A stretch of DNA of 64,000 nucleotides from Astropecten irregularis (lineage: Eukaryota > Echinodermata > Asteroidea > Paxillosida > Astropectinidae): the NCBI GenBank assembly GCA_963971285.1, contig OZ020265.1, positions 5,310,270-5,374,269 of the forward strand, in the 5' to 3' direction. This document shows positions 61,001 through 63,015 of the stretch, one piece after another. The first letter of the stretch is position 1. The number at the start of each line of letters is the position of its first letter. The position numbers and the translations under genes were made by a program. Below the pieces are notes generated by a model. That model worked only from the letters and a program-made list of their open reading frames with translations. It did not search any database and had not been told where the DNA came from.

Positions 61001-63015
61001 TTCACAAAAGGTCAATTCAACACACTGAGCAGCGGTTTGTATCGGATTTGCGACAAATAATACAAGACCATCAGCCCCCAACACGCAGATTCAGAATTCT
61101 CCCGAAGACGGCGGGAGCATACTGACCAGACCGACGAGTTAACCGGCTCTTTTTAGAGCCGCCCCGTACACACAAAATACATAAATAATTATATAGCATT
61201 ATGTTGTTGATGTATATTCACCTGTTTGACATGTTTCGCCCTCGTAACCCCGATGACAGTTACAGCTGAAGCCACCACCTATGACTACACAATTTCCTCC
61301 AATCCCACAAGGGTTACTGGAACAATCACCTGTGACAATAAAAACATACAATAAAGATATAATGAAATAGAAATCAGTCAATTGAGTCAGACAGTAGAAT
61401 TAATGTTCTTCATTCCCACGATATTCTGCCTTTTTCCTGATCCTCTTCCGTGTATACTAAACTTCAACAGCGTTTTCTTTTGTCATACTTTATTGTGTGT
61501 ACTCACCTCTGTTACATGTTGACCCTGTATAACCTGCAACACATTCGCAGGAGTAGCTCCACGAGTCTAGTACTGTACAAGTTCCTCCATTCAAACAAGG
61601 GTTACCATTACTAGTACAATCAGCTGTCAAAAGAATTATAAAGAATATTACGCCTATGTCTGTGGAAAACAAACATAATGTAATATAGAAGAACGAACTT
61701 TATTTTCTTAATTTTTTTTTAAGACTTGGATTATAAATTTAAATAAATTGTAATCTGTCACCCGATGACGTATGATGACGTTAATGTTCGGTTTACATCG
61801 ACACTATAGGGACTTTTTATGGACCGTTAACATCGGTTGTTTAAAATTGACCAAAGAAGACAAGAAGAAAAAGAGGGGATGAAATAAAAGGAACAGAAAG
61901 GCTTTTCGCTCACGCAAAAAAAGCCATAAAAATCTTTTCGCTGAAGCTTAAGAGTAAATAAGGGACTGAAAGTCTTTTTATAGGTAAAATTTTGCAATGT
62001 TCAAGGTCGGGTTTCTACTACACAATTCACATCATGTCAAATTGATTTTGTTAAAGGATGTGGCTAGGTTGATCCTTAAAGCTTTACATTTAATGTGTAC
62101 AAATTATAACTGGGTTATTTTTCAAAGTGCGAAAAAATACATAACTTATAACCCATATGGTAGTGCTCTAATTTTCACAAATACCACATATTATTGAGAT
62201 ATTTGTTTTGTAGAAAAAAAAATAACCTGGAAGAAAATTATTCCTCCTTCACAAGATCGCTGGATATTTAACCATTTCTTTTTTCACAAATTACCTCGAG
62301 GCTGTCCTTGAGTTATATGAGAAGAAAATAGATATTCAATTTGGTTTTTGTTTTTTATGAGGAAGAAGAAAAAACAAAGGCTTTCCTCTTCCGCGAAAAA
62401 GCCAAAAATATAGGCTGTTGATGACTTTTGATTGATTAAAATTCCATCTATATCCTCTTCGTGTGACCCCCATGTACCGTTTCTCTAATTGCAGCAAAGC
62501 TTAAGCTGTGCATGTGTATTTCAAATGCATACATGTATGTGATTGGTTTCATGACTTCTTACTGTCAAACGAACAAAGGGTAACGACTATTACAAGGAAG
62601 ACCATCAACATAGGACTGGATATTTCAGTCAGTAAATGCGCCGGTACGGTATTCTGGAGGTCGCTGGTTCAAATCCCGCTCCAGTAACTTTATCTGTGAC
62701 CACGTTTCAATGACTTAAAATAAAGTTAGTTTCCCATGCAATATATTTTTTGCACGACCCCCATAAATCTAAAATCAACAATAATTTATCTTGGTGATTT
62801 TTGTTTTGAAATTCAATTTCCGTTTTAGTTGACTGGAGCTCAAGTCCTTTAGAAAATCAAGCAATTGTTTTCCTCATACATTTTTTATGTGTATTTACCT
62901 TGTTCACAGTTTTGAAATGCGTAACCAGGAGTACAATGACAGATGTACATAGTAATATCCGAGGGATCAACTGCACACCTTGCTCCATTCATACAAGGGT
63001 TGGAAGTACAAATAT
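12972..63015 (-). CDS. Large EGF-repeat / SEA-domain single-pass membrane protein gene (partial)
   Basis: One multi-exon gene read right to left. Domain order is 37 EGF-like exons, a SEA domain, a Ser/Thr-rich stalk of four mini-exons, a transmembrane helix and a short cytoplasmic tail. Every EGF exon begins after an AG in phase 1 and ends at a GT in phase 1, so exons can be added, lost or skipped without shifting frame. Each carries Notch-type spacing D-x-C-x3-5-P-C-x-N-G-G-x-C...C-x-C-x2-G-Y-x-G-x2-C. The 5' end (signal peptide and further domains) lies beyond the right edge, and the last exon was not found. Known EGF-SEA-TM proteins are cell-surface adhesion or mucin-like molecules; no orthologue is claimed. 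I assume one transcription unit because phases match throughout and no start or stop exon was seen between. Two genes remain possible. Confidence 0.8.
13212..13471 (-). CDS. Transmembrane + juxtamembrane cytoplasmic exon
   Basis: 260 bases, phase 1 to 0. After the splice the product reads [29 protein letters not shown], a single transmembrane helix. A stop-transfer RRK follows, then a polar tail with two tyrosines in acidic or basic context ([19 protein letters not shown]). The CTC at the inner membrane face could be palmitoylated (inference). Acceptor TGTTGTTGTCCAG, donor GTTAGA. Confidence 0.85.
13736..14290. repeat. ~128 bp tandem repeat, 4.3 copies
   Basis: Units start 'atcatgatcctagctct' near 13736, 13863, 13992, 14120 and 14250 and contain 'tttgaccggaagtagaggt' and 'caagcaatgtgtcacaaa'. 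Copies differ by only a few bases. Older relatives lie at 19440-19760. Confidence 0.9.
14295..14420. repeat. Cluster of TTTTCGC/GCGAAAA short hairpins
   Basis: Three adjacent copies of a short near-palindrome built on TTTTCGCTTCCGCGAAAA. Related hairpins stand alone at about 61900-61925 and 62379-62403. Confidence 0.65.
14682..14720 (-). CDS. Stalk mini-exon 4 (39 bp)
   Basis: Phase 1-1 mini-exon encoding [13 protein letters not shown], between acceptor CGTTGCAG and donor GTAAC. The Ser/Thr/Pro-rich product suggests an O-glycosylated spacer just outside the membrane. Same length and phases as the three upstream mini-exons. Confidence 0.65.
14721..15324. other. Intron between stalk exons, nothing recognised
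   Basis: AT-rich intron. Its right end (from about 15250) begins the tandem stalk unit. Confidence 0.4.
15325..15363 (-). CDS. Stalk mini-exon 3 (39 bp)
   Basis: Phase 1-1 exon encoding [13 protein letters not shown]; acceptor CTGTTACAG, donor GTAAAGG. Nearly identical to the next copy at 15807. Confidence 0.7.
15807..15845 (-). CDS. Stalk mini-exon 2 (39 bp)
   Basis: Encodes [13 protein letters not shown]; identical splice signals to mini-exon 3. The single Thr-to-Arg change shows recent duplication. Confidence 0.7.
16283..16321 (-). CDS. Stalk mini-exon 1 (39 bp)
   Basis: Encodes [13 protein letters not shown] between CTGTTACAG and GTAAAC. It joins the end of the SEA exon (AGA G) in phase 1, giving Arg-Gly across the junction. 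Confidence 0.7.
16322..16998. other. Intron, nothing recognised
   Basis: No repeat copy or coding signal seen apart from short A/T runs. Confidence 0.4.
16999..17203 (-). CDS. SEA domain, second exon
   Basis: 205 bases, phase 0 to 1. Begins [19 protein letters not shown], then [17 protein letters not shown], and ends [15 protein letters not shown]. The G-S-V-I within the central strand matches the SEA autoproteolysis site (G^S-V-V-V type), so the mature protein is probably a non-covalent heterodimer cut between this Gly and Ser. This is inferred from the family. Acceptor CATTTCTGCAG, donor GTAAGA. Confidence 0.85.
17326..17549. mobile_element. hAT-like MITE (224 bp)
   Basis: Inverted ends CACTGGCGTAGACAGG and, reversed, CAGTTGCGTAGCCAGG enclose G-runs and C-runs. 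The flanks ggtaggcc (17318-17325) and ggtaggca (17550-17557) match at 7 of 8 bases, as expected for an 8 bp hAT target duplication. It lies in the intron that splits the SEA domain. Confidence 0.65.
17641..17735 (-). CDS. SEA domain, first exon
   Basis: 95 bases, phase 1 to 0. Encodes [20 protein letters not shown] then [12 protein letters not shown], the first strand and helix of a SEA domain. Acceptor ATCTTTAACAG, donor GTAATG. Continues in frame into the exon at 17203. Confidence 0.82.
17903..18040 (-). CDS. EGF-like exon directly before SEA
   Basis: 138 bases, phase 1-1, six cysteines with spacing unlike the array: [28 protein letters not shown], ending RDSSCT. A divergent EGF just ahead of a SEA domain is common in mucin-like membrane proteins. 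Donor GTAAAT, acceptor TGCATTCAG. Confidence 0.78.
18310..18411 (-). CDS. Short cysteine-rich EGF-like exon
   Basis: 102 bases, phase 1-1, encoding [16 protein letters not shown] then [18 protein letters not shown]. Six cysteines, but no NGG motif and a compressed first half, so it is a degenerate or specialised EGF. Splice sites are intact (acceptor TTTTTACAG, donor GTAATA). Confidence 0.7.
18843..18956 (-). CDS. EGF-like exon [15 protein letters not shown]
   Basis: 114 bases. The second half reads [17 protein letters not shown]; an Asn is inserted between C4 and C5 (C-T-N-C instead of C-x-C), which is unusual for the array. Confidence 0.88.
19147..19263 (-). CDS. EGF-like exon [15 protein letters not shown]
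   Basis: 117 bases. CMNGGTC fits the O-fucose consensus C2-x4-S/T-C3. The C5-C6 loop reads [10 protein letters not shown], lacking the usual Gly before Tyr. Confidence 0.9.
19440..19760. repeat. Diverged copies of the 128 bp repeat
   Basis: About 2.5 older units ('gtttgaccagaaattggcgt', 'caagcaatgtatcacaaaga', 'cattcggcaaaagaatcatg') matching the array at 13736-14290 some 5 kb away. Confidence 0.75.
19761..22159. other. Long intron, no coding signal
   Basis: 2.4 kb without EGF exons, relics or recognisable transposons. The part near 20.4-20.9 kb is less AT-rich, but no family was recognised. Confidence 0.45.
22160..22273 (-). CDS. EGF-like exon [15 protein letters not shown]
   Basis: 114 bases, the first class A exon on the left of the array. 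Ends [12 protein letters not shown], with Asp in place of the usual Gly before Tyr. Confidence 0.92.
22868..23836 (-). pseudogene. LINE RT C-terminal part with FADD box and C2H2 finger
   Basis: Just after the in-frame TAA at 23837-23839 the frame reads [13 protein letters not shown], the catalytic Asp-Asp box. It continues through [19 protein letters not shown] and [19 protein letters not shown] to a C2H2 finger [19 protein letters not shown] at the end. The stop separates it from the upstream RT motifs. Confidence 0.85.
23837..24300 (-). pseudogene. LINE RT middle part
   Basis: Contains [20 protein letters not shown], then a '[11 protein letters not shown]' block where active RTs normally carry F-x-D-x-x-K-A-F-D, and [19 protein letters not shown]. 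The first catalytic Asp region therefore appears mutated. A frameshift near 24300 separates it from the preceding piece. Confidence 0.8.
24300..25224 (-). pseudogene. LINE linker and RT N-terminal part
   Basis: In frame after the TAG at 25225-25227. Includes a helical linker, [19 protein letters not shown] and [20 protein letters not shown], the fingers and palm entry motifs of a LINE RT. Confidence 0.82.
25225..25992 (-). pseudogene. LINE APE-type endonuclease
   Basis: Reads [47 protein letters not shown] and [12 protein letters not shown]: the Asn, Glu, metal-site and Asp-His blocks of an APE-like nuclease. GNLNAR replaces the usual G-D-F-N-A-R, so a catalytic Asp is lost. The frame is open further upstream to about 26.1 kb. 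Ends at a TAG. Confidence 0.85.
27178..27294 (-). CDS. EGF-like exon [15 protein letters not shown]
   Basis: 117 bases; second half [14 protein letters not shown]. It directly follows the upstream end of the LINE. Its downstream intron flank matches that of the exon at 22160, so these two were neighbours before the LINE inserted. Confidence 0.92.
27722..27838 (-). CDS. EGF-like exon, T type ([15 protein letters not shown])
   Basis: 117 bases. Ends GTNCKT with donor CGG^GTGAAT; the Lys replaces the Glu found in sister copies at 29767 and 35504. Confidence 0.92.
28137..28259 (-). CDS. EGF-like exon, N type ([14 protein letters not shown])
   Basis: 123 bases. Two extra residues between C1 and C2 (EANPNL) mark this subtype, shared with 30143 and 35876. 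[14 protein letters not shown] fits the EOGT O-GlcNAc consensus. Confidence 0.92.
28590..28990. repeat. G-rich intron block, copy 1
   Basis: Starts 'gggcatagatcaccgggga' and runs through a long G-rich stretch to 'caactaccaattcatttt', 'cgtatatggaagtacga' and 'gtggcatttaaggtaagt'. Nearly identical copies at 30590 and 41335. Confidence 0.88.
29072..29188 (-). CDS. EGF-like exon, D type ([17 protein letters not shown])
   Basis: 117 bases. Near-identical sisters at 31063, 41821 and 45993. Reads [18 protein letters not shown] in the second half. Confidence 0.93.
29767..29883 (-). CDS. EGF-like exon, T type ([15 protein letters not shown])
   Basis: 117 bases. CMNGGTC gives an O-fucose consensus that its sister at 27722 (NGGAC) lacks. 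The next intron holds an extra duplicated 'cagatttcaaaaggataaa' module. Confidence 0.92.
30143..30265 (-). CDS. EGF-like exon, N type ([14 protein letters not shown])
   Basis: 123 bases; differs from 28137 by Glu to Asp and Ser to Thr. The donor is intact here, unlike the copy at 35876. Confidence 0.92.
30590..31010. repeat. G-rich intron block, copy 2
   Basis: Same order of landmarks as copy 1, with a 13-base G run near 30640. It lacks about 20 bases ('aggacttgtctaca' region) found in copies 1 and 3. Confidence 0.88.
31063..31179 (-). CDS. EGF-like exon, D type
   Basis: 117 bases. Differs from 29072 by an Asn in LNVTT (a new N-x-T glycosylation sequon) and GYKGTDC in the last loop. Acceptor has tgtgaataga instead of tgtgaagaga. 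Confidence 0.92.
31561..31683 (-). CDS. EGF-like exon, X type ([17 protein letters not shown])
   Basis: 123 bases with a run of six Thr codons before GYTC. The sister at 35006 is the other half of the tandem duplication and differs at only two residues (Thr/Ile, Glu/Gly). Confidence 0.93.
32212..33141 (+). pseudogene. LINE1 APE endonuclease (left copy)
   Basis: Reads [41 protein letters not shown] and SQHRPSLIT: the Asn, Glu, Asp-x-Asn and His blocks of an APE-like nuclease, all present. A one-base insertion near 33087 relative to the right copy throws the frame off after HQGSKE. The nuclease is intact but its link to the RT is not. Confidence 0.85.
33485..33891 (+). pseudogene. LINE1 RT, N-terminal fragment (left copy)
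   Basis: Contains [38 protein letters not shown] and [20 protein letters not shown], the first RT motifs. It stops at the LINE2 junction, before the catalytic Asp residues. Confidence 0.85.
33892..34720 (-). mobile_element. LINE2 3' fragment (left copy)
   Basis: Opposite-strand RT C-terminal region with [17 protein letters not shown] (Ala-to-Ser next to the catalytic Asp pair compared with the right copy) and [18 protein letters not shown]. Cut at 34720 by the duplication breakpoint. Confidence 0.87.
35006..35128 (-). CDS. EGF-like exon, X type (right duplicate)
   Basis: 123 bases; Thr run followed by [17 protein letters not shown]. The last Cys is followed by Gly rather than Glu, as at 42705. 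Confidence 0.92.
35504..35620 (-). CDS. EGF-like exon, T type ([14 protein letters not shown])
   Basis: 117 bases; NGG changed to TGG. CMTGGTC keeps the O-fucose consensus. Its counterpart in the left duplicate is deleted. Confidence 0.9.
35876..35998 (-). pseudogene. EGF-like exon, N type, with destroyed splice donor
   Basis: The 123-base coding part is intact ([36 protein letters not shown]), but the donor reads ACAG^ATGAAT instead of ACAG^GTGAAT (plus-strand 'at' at 35874-35875). The exon is probably skipped. Because it is phase 1-1, skipping costs one EGF and no frameshift. A one-base sequencing error would be the alternative. Confidence 0.8.
36419..37560 (+). pseudogene. LINE1 endonuclease region (right copy)
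   Basis: Same protein as 32212-33141, but about 30 bases near 36575 are deleted, removing the Q-E-T-H catalytic block. [14 protein letters not shown] is retained. The frame runs on through [19 protein letters not shown] and ends at a frameshift before the RT. Confidence 0.85.
37667..38073 (+). pseudogene. LINE1 RT, N-terminal part (right copy)
   Basis: RT fingers motifs as in the left copy ([33 protein letters not shown]). Broken at LTNDIE by the LINE2 insertion; the frame resumes at 39883. Confidence 0.88.
38074..39872 (-). mobile_element. LINE2, 5'-truncated, nested in LINE1
   Basis: A 1.8 kb insertion flanked by the 10-base duplication acgacatcga (38064-38073 and 39873-39882). Its 3' end is at the left. 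It starts within the region before the RT, so it is a typical 5'-truncated retrotransposition. The clade is distinct from LINE1 and from the LINE at 22.8 kb. Confidence 0.92.
38083..39872 (-). pseudogene. LINE2 reverse transcriptase
   Basis: Right to left: [70 protein letters not shown] (first catalytic Asp), [15 protein letters not shown] frameshift near 38960 follows, then [17 protein letters not shown] (Asp-Asp box) and [17 protein letters not shown]. All RT catalytic residues survive, but the frame is broken once. Confidence 0.88.
39883..41224 (+). pseudogene. LINE1 RT palm, thumb and C-terminus
   Basis: Resumes with [44 protein letters not shown] and [15 protein letters not shown] frameshift near 40895 follows, then a cysteine-rich tail with [20 protein letters not shown] and [10 protein letters not shown], typical of jockey-like LINE C-termini. 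Stop at 41222-41224. Confidence 0.88.
41335..41760. repeat. G-rich intron block, copy 3
   Basis: Same block as at 28590 and 30590, directly after the LINE1 target duplication. LINE1 therefore landed between an N-type exon and its G block. Confidence 0.88.
41821..41937 (-). CDS. EGF-like exon, D type
   Basis: 117 bases; [18 protein letters not shown]. Identical in protein to the exon at 45993, showing recent exchange between the two ends of a 4 kb stretch. Confidence 0.93.
42705..42827 (-). CDS. EGF-like exon [17 protein letters not shown]
   Basis: 123 bases. NEG replaces NGG, and a longer C3-C4 loop reads [11 protein letters not shown]. Acceptor ATCCTTTACAG. Ends NCGT. Confidence 0.9.
43374..43490 (-). 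CDS. EGF-like exon [17 protein letters not shown]
   Basis: 117 bases. Starts Ala-Pro-Cys with an acidic first loop, like the exon at 44027, and ends [14 protein letters not shown]. Donor GTGATT. Confidence 0.9.
44027..44146 (-). CDS. EGF-like exon [14 protein letters not shown]
   Basis: 120 bases. The last loop is [13 protein letters not shown], without the G-Y-x-G motif. Donor AA^GTAAAT. Flanking introns match 44677 and the relic at 45842. Confidence 0.88.
44677..44796 (-). CDS. EGF-like exon [14 protein letters not shown]
   Basis: 120 bases. NPC is changed to ISC and NGG to YGG. The C5-C6 loop [11 protein letters not shown] is one residue longer than usual. CLYGGTC keeps the O-fucose consensus. 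Confidence 0.88.
45320..45352 (-). pseudogene. Tiny EGF exon remnant
   Basis: Only the last ~30 bases of an EGF exon ('ctatttcacagttgatccctg') survive, fused to intron words 'gcagtttcaaagtgc'. A recombination scar. Confidence 0.55.
45486..45556 (-). pseudogene. Truncated EGF exon (3' half)
   Basis: Encodes [18 protein letters not shown] then TNCGT with an intact donor, but the first half including C1-C3 and the acceptor is replaced by 'attattattcagtttg'. Confidence 0.8.
45842..45940 (-). pseudogene. Truncated EGF exon fused to another unit
   Basis: A copy of the exon at 44677 that breaks off at 'ccgtacaaac'. It runs straight into 'gtatcctccataacgtatta', the flank of the exon at 45993. Lost acceptor and first loop; a clear unequal-recombination junction. 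Confidence 0.8.
45993..46109 (-). CDS. EGF-like exon, D type (rightmost class A)
   Basis: 117 bases, [18 protein letters not shown]. It marks the boundary between class A exons (left) and the class B/C array (right). Confidence 0.93.
46110..46825. other. Intron with a duplicated segment
   Basis: 46540-46760 ('tgataacttgtcatact', 'acggccactaccgacata', 'tctagaaaatacttgatt') matches 50290-50490 and, more distantly, 58270-58430. These are introns downstream of class B exons on the minus strand. Confidence 0.7.
46826..46945 (-). CDS. EGF-like exon, class B ([15 protein letters not shown])
   Basis: 120 bases; acceptor CAATTCGCAG. The class signature D-T-T-M-Y-S-C follows C3. CLHGGTC fits the O-fucose consensus. 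Confidence 0.9.
47895..48956 (+). pseudogene. Gypsy-like Gag with interrupted zinc knuckle
   Basis: From the Met at [17 protein letters not shown] the frame carries a retrotransposon Gag core ([36 protein letters not shown]). A CCHC-type region follows, with first knuckle [10 protein letters not shown]. The second knuckle has Arg at a cysteine position, and a TGA at 48579-48581 interrupts the frame. The same frame continues to 48956 with an Arg/Ser-rich basic tail. The frame is also open upstream to 47712. I describe the breaks only. Confidence 0.85.
48953..49042 (+). pseudogene. Residual pol C-terminus
   Basis: A 29-codon frame ending [11 protein letters not shown], then stop. Similar R-S-G-R-x-x-R/K-P endings close many Gypsy Pol proteins. 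Protease, RT, RNase H and integrase are absent between gag and this tail, pointing to a large internal deletion. Confidence 0.6.
49725..49844 (-). CDS. EGF-like exon, class C ([16 protein letters not shown])
   Basis: 120 bases. NGG is changed to GRG. Ends [12 protein letters not shown]. It sits directly left of nothing coding; the LTR element inserted about 110 bases away in its downstream intron. Confidence 0.9.
50531..50661. mobile_element. Harbinger-like palindromic MITE (131 bp)
   Basis: Almost entirely palindromic: GGGCCTGTTTGTTTC at the left and its complement at the right, with repeated ggatccggatccc inside. The 3-base flanks are tga on both sides. A GGGCC start with a 3 bp duplication fits PIF/Harbinger elements. 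Confidence 0.75.
50726..50842 (-). CDS. EGF-like exon, class B ([14 protein letters not shown])
   Basis: 117 bases; [18 protein letters not shown]. The donor is CG^GTAATA. O-fucose consensus present; the O-glucose consensus is lost (C-S-Q instead of C-x-S). Confidence 0.9.
50843..52939. other. Long intron; one short tandem repeat
   Basis: No EGF relic. 51940-52010 is a ~33 base tandem repeat of 'ttttgaagttttaaagtttt'. 52370-52430 ('cgaatttatagagcgcag...agggcgctta') resembles a dispersed repeat common in invertebrates, but no family name can be supported. Confidence 0.5.
51935..52015. repeat. ~33 bp AT-rich tandem repeat
   Basis: About 2.5 units of 'gaagttttaaagttttaaa' plus 'agctttt'. Confidence 0.8.
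52940..53053 (-). CDS. EGF-like exon, class C ([14 protein letters not shown])
   Basis: 114 bases. The last loop [12 protein letters not shown] replaces G-Y-x-G by G-I-R-G. Donor CG^GTGAGT. Confidence 0.88.
53202..53321 (-). CDS. EGF-like exon, class C ([16 protein letters not shown])
   Basis: 120 bases; [16 protein letters not shown]. The neighbouring intron carries the foldback element at 53455-54101. Confidence 0.9.
53455..54101. mobile_element. Foldback element with terminal inverted repeats
   Basis: Ends CAATAGACCGATCCAGTA and, reversed, CAATAGACCGATCCATTA, about 28 bases with three or so mismatches. The interior has two inverted or duplicated modules around 'gggtttacacttc' and 'gcgcatgcgtg'. 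No clear target duplication; if the element starts at GACCGATCC it would be flanked by TA. No transposase. Confidence 0.7.
54310..54420. repeat. Short foldback rich in gactcgagtc
   Basis: 'gcccgactcgagttac' and 'caactcgagtcaatg' pair in inverted orientation, as do 'ggctcgacctgagcc' and 'gattcgacttgagcc' more loosely. Possibly a MITE core. Confidence 0.45.
55027..55143 (-). CDS. EGF-like exon, class B ([17 protein letters not shown])
   Basis: 117 bases; [14 protein letters not shown] style ending ([10 protein letters not shown]). Sister of 56224, from which it differs at several residues including loss of the Ser needed for O-glucose. Confidence 0.92.
55519..55638 (-). CDS. EGF-like exon, F type ([16 protein letters not shown])
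   Basis: 120 bases; [19 protein letters not shown] then ATCET. Acceptor CTCTTTGCAG. Intact partner of the MITE-split exon at 56436. Confidence 0.92.
55777..55896 (-). CDS. EGF-like exon, class C ([16 protein letters not shown])
   Basis: 120 bases; [16 protein letters not shown]. Sister of 57039. Confidence 0.92.
56224..56340 (-). CDS. EGF-like exon, class B ([17 protein letters not shown])
   Basis: 117 bases; [20 protein letters not shown]. Carries both the O-glucose (C-T-S-N-P-C) and O-fucose (C-M-N-G-G-T-C) consensus sequences of Notch EGFs. Confidence 0.92.
56436..56897 (-). pseudogene. EGF exon, F type, split by a MITE
   Basis: The two halves (56436-56534 and 56876-56897) match the exon at 55519. 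The donor side is lost (T-run instead of the cacctg junction), the second cysteine codon reads TGG (Trp), and a 341-base element sits inside the coding sequence. Cannot be spliced or fold. Confidence 0.85.
56535..56875. mobile_element. Harbinger-like MITE (341 bp) inside an EGF exon
   Basis: Ends GGCCATACAAAAATTGTTGT and, reversed, GGCCATACAAAAAATGTTGT. Flanked by the duplication tta (56532-56534, 56876-56878), the PIF/Harbinger target pattern. The empty site is preserved in the sister exon ('gggttagtattctc' near 55617). Confidence 0.9.
57039..57155 (-). CDS. EGF-like exon, class C ([15 protein letters not shown])
   Basis: 117 bases; [19 protein letters not shown] then TTCET. One codon shorter than its sister at 55777. 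Confidence 0.92.
57575..57625 (-). pseudogene. EGF exon relic with frameshift
   Basis: Acceptor-like TTTTTCACAG then NCTSKW and a stop. Resembles the start of the exon at 61507, with one extra A shifting the frame before the N-P-C. The rest of the exon is gone. Confidence 0.7.
57775..57894 (-). CDS. EGF-like exon, class C ([16 protein letters not shown])
   Basis: 120 bases; [16 protein letters not shown]. Trp after C2 is unusual. O-fucose consensus present. Confidence 0.9.
58564..58680 (-). CDS. EGF-like exon, class B ([14 protein letters not shown])
   Basis: 117 bases; [20 protein letters not shown]. Both O-glucose (C-T-S-N-P-C) and O-fucose (C-I-N-E-G-S-C) consensus sequences are present. 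Trp replaces Tyr in the last loop. Confidence 0.92.
58681..61221. other. Long intron without EGF relics
   Basis: A G-run at 58733-58748 and a purine/pyrimidine-poor middle. No transposon recognised. 60755-60795 forms a small hairpin (cgtcagt-ttag-actgacg). A histone-like stem-loop is listed separately at 61145. Confidence 0.45.
61145..61160 (+). other. Histone 3' stem-loop-like hairpin
   Basis: GGCTCTTTTTAGAGCC forms a perfect 6 bp stem with a TTTT loop, within the consensus of metazoan replication-dependent histone mRNA 3' ends (stem GGCTCT/AGAGCC, loop TTTC usual). No histone coding sequence was recognised upstream. Confidence 0.35.
61222..61329 (-). CDS. EGF-like exon [14 protein letters not shown]
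   Basis: 108 bases, the shortest intact array exon; [23 protein letters not shown] fits the O-glucose consensus. NGG is replaced by IGG. Confidence 0.9.
61507..61623 (-). CDS. EGF-like exon, class C ([16 protein letters not shown])
   Basis: 117 bases; [16 protein letters not shown]. Only 177 bases of intron separate it from the next exon at 61329, the shortest intron in the array. Confidence 0.92.
61624..62898. other. Intron with two TTTTCGC-type hairpins and a SINE fragment
   Basis: Hairpins at 61900-61925 and 62379-62403 match the cluster at 14295. No EGF relic seen. Confidence 0.5.
62630..62692 (+). repeat. tRNA-derived SINE fragment
   Basis: Ends 'ggtcgctggttcaaatcccg', a Pol III B-box with a nearly pairing T-stem, preceded by 'atttcagtcagtaaatgc', similar to the D-arm side of the fragment at 7430. 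Confidence 0.4.
62899..63015 (-). CDS. EGF-like exon, class B ([14 protein letters not shown])
   Basis: 117 bases, the most upstream exon visible; [22 protein letters not shown]-x-C is changed to NGARC. C-T-S-N-P-C keeps the O-glucose consensus. Donor AAG^GTAAAT, acceptor TTCACAG; the initial Asp is inferred from the class. Confidence 0.9.

Noticed and set aside
62630-62692. Functional tRNA gene
   Set aside because: The T-arm is present but no anticodon stem or pairing acceptor stem can be formed.
17903-63015. Calcium-binding EGF (cbEGF) annotation for the array
   Set aside because: The exons begin D-x-C without the D-x-D/N-E/Q-C pattern expected of cbEGF modules.
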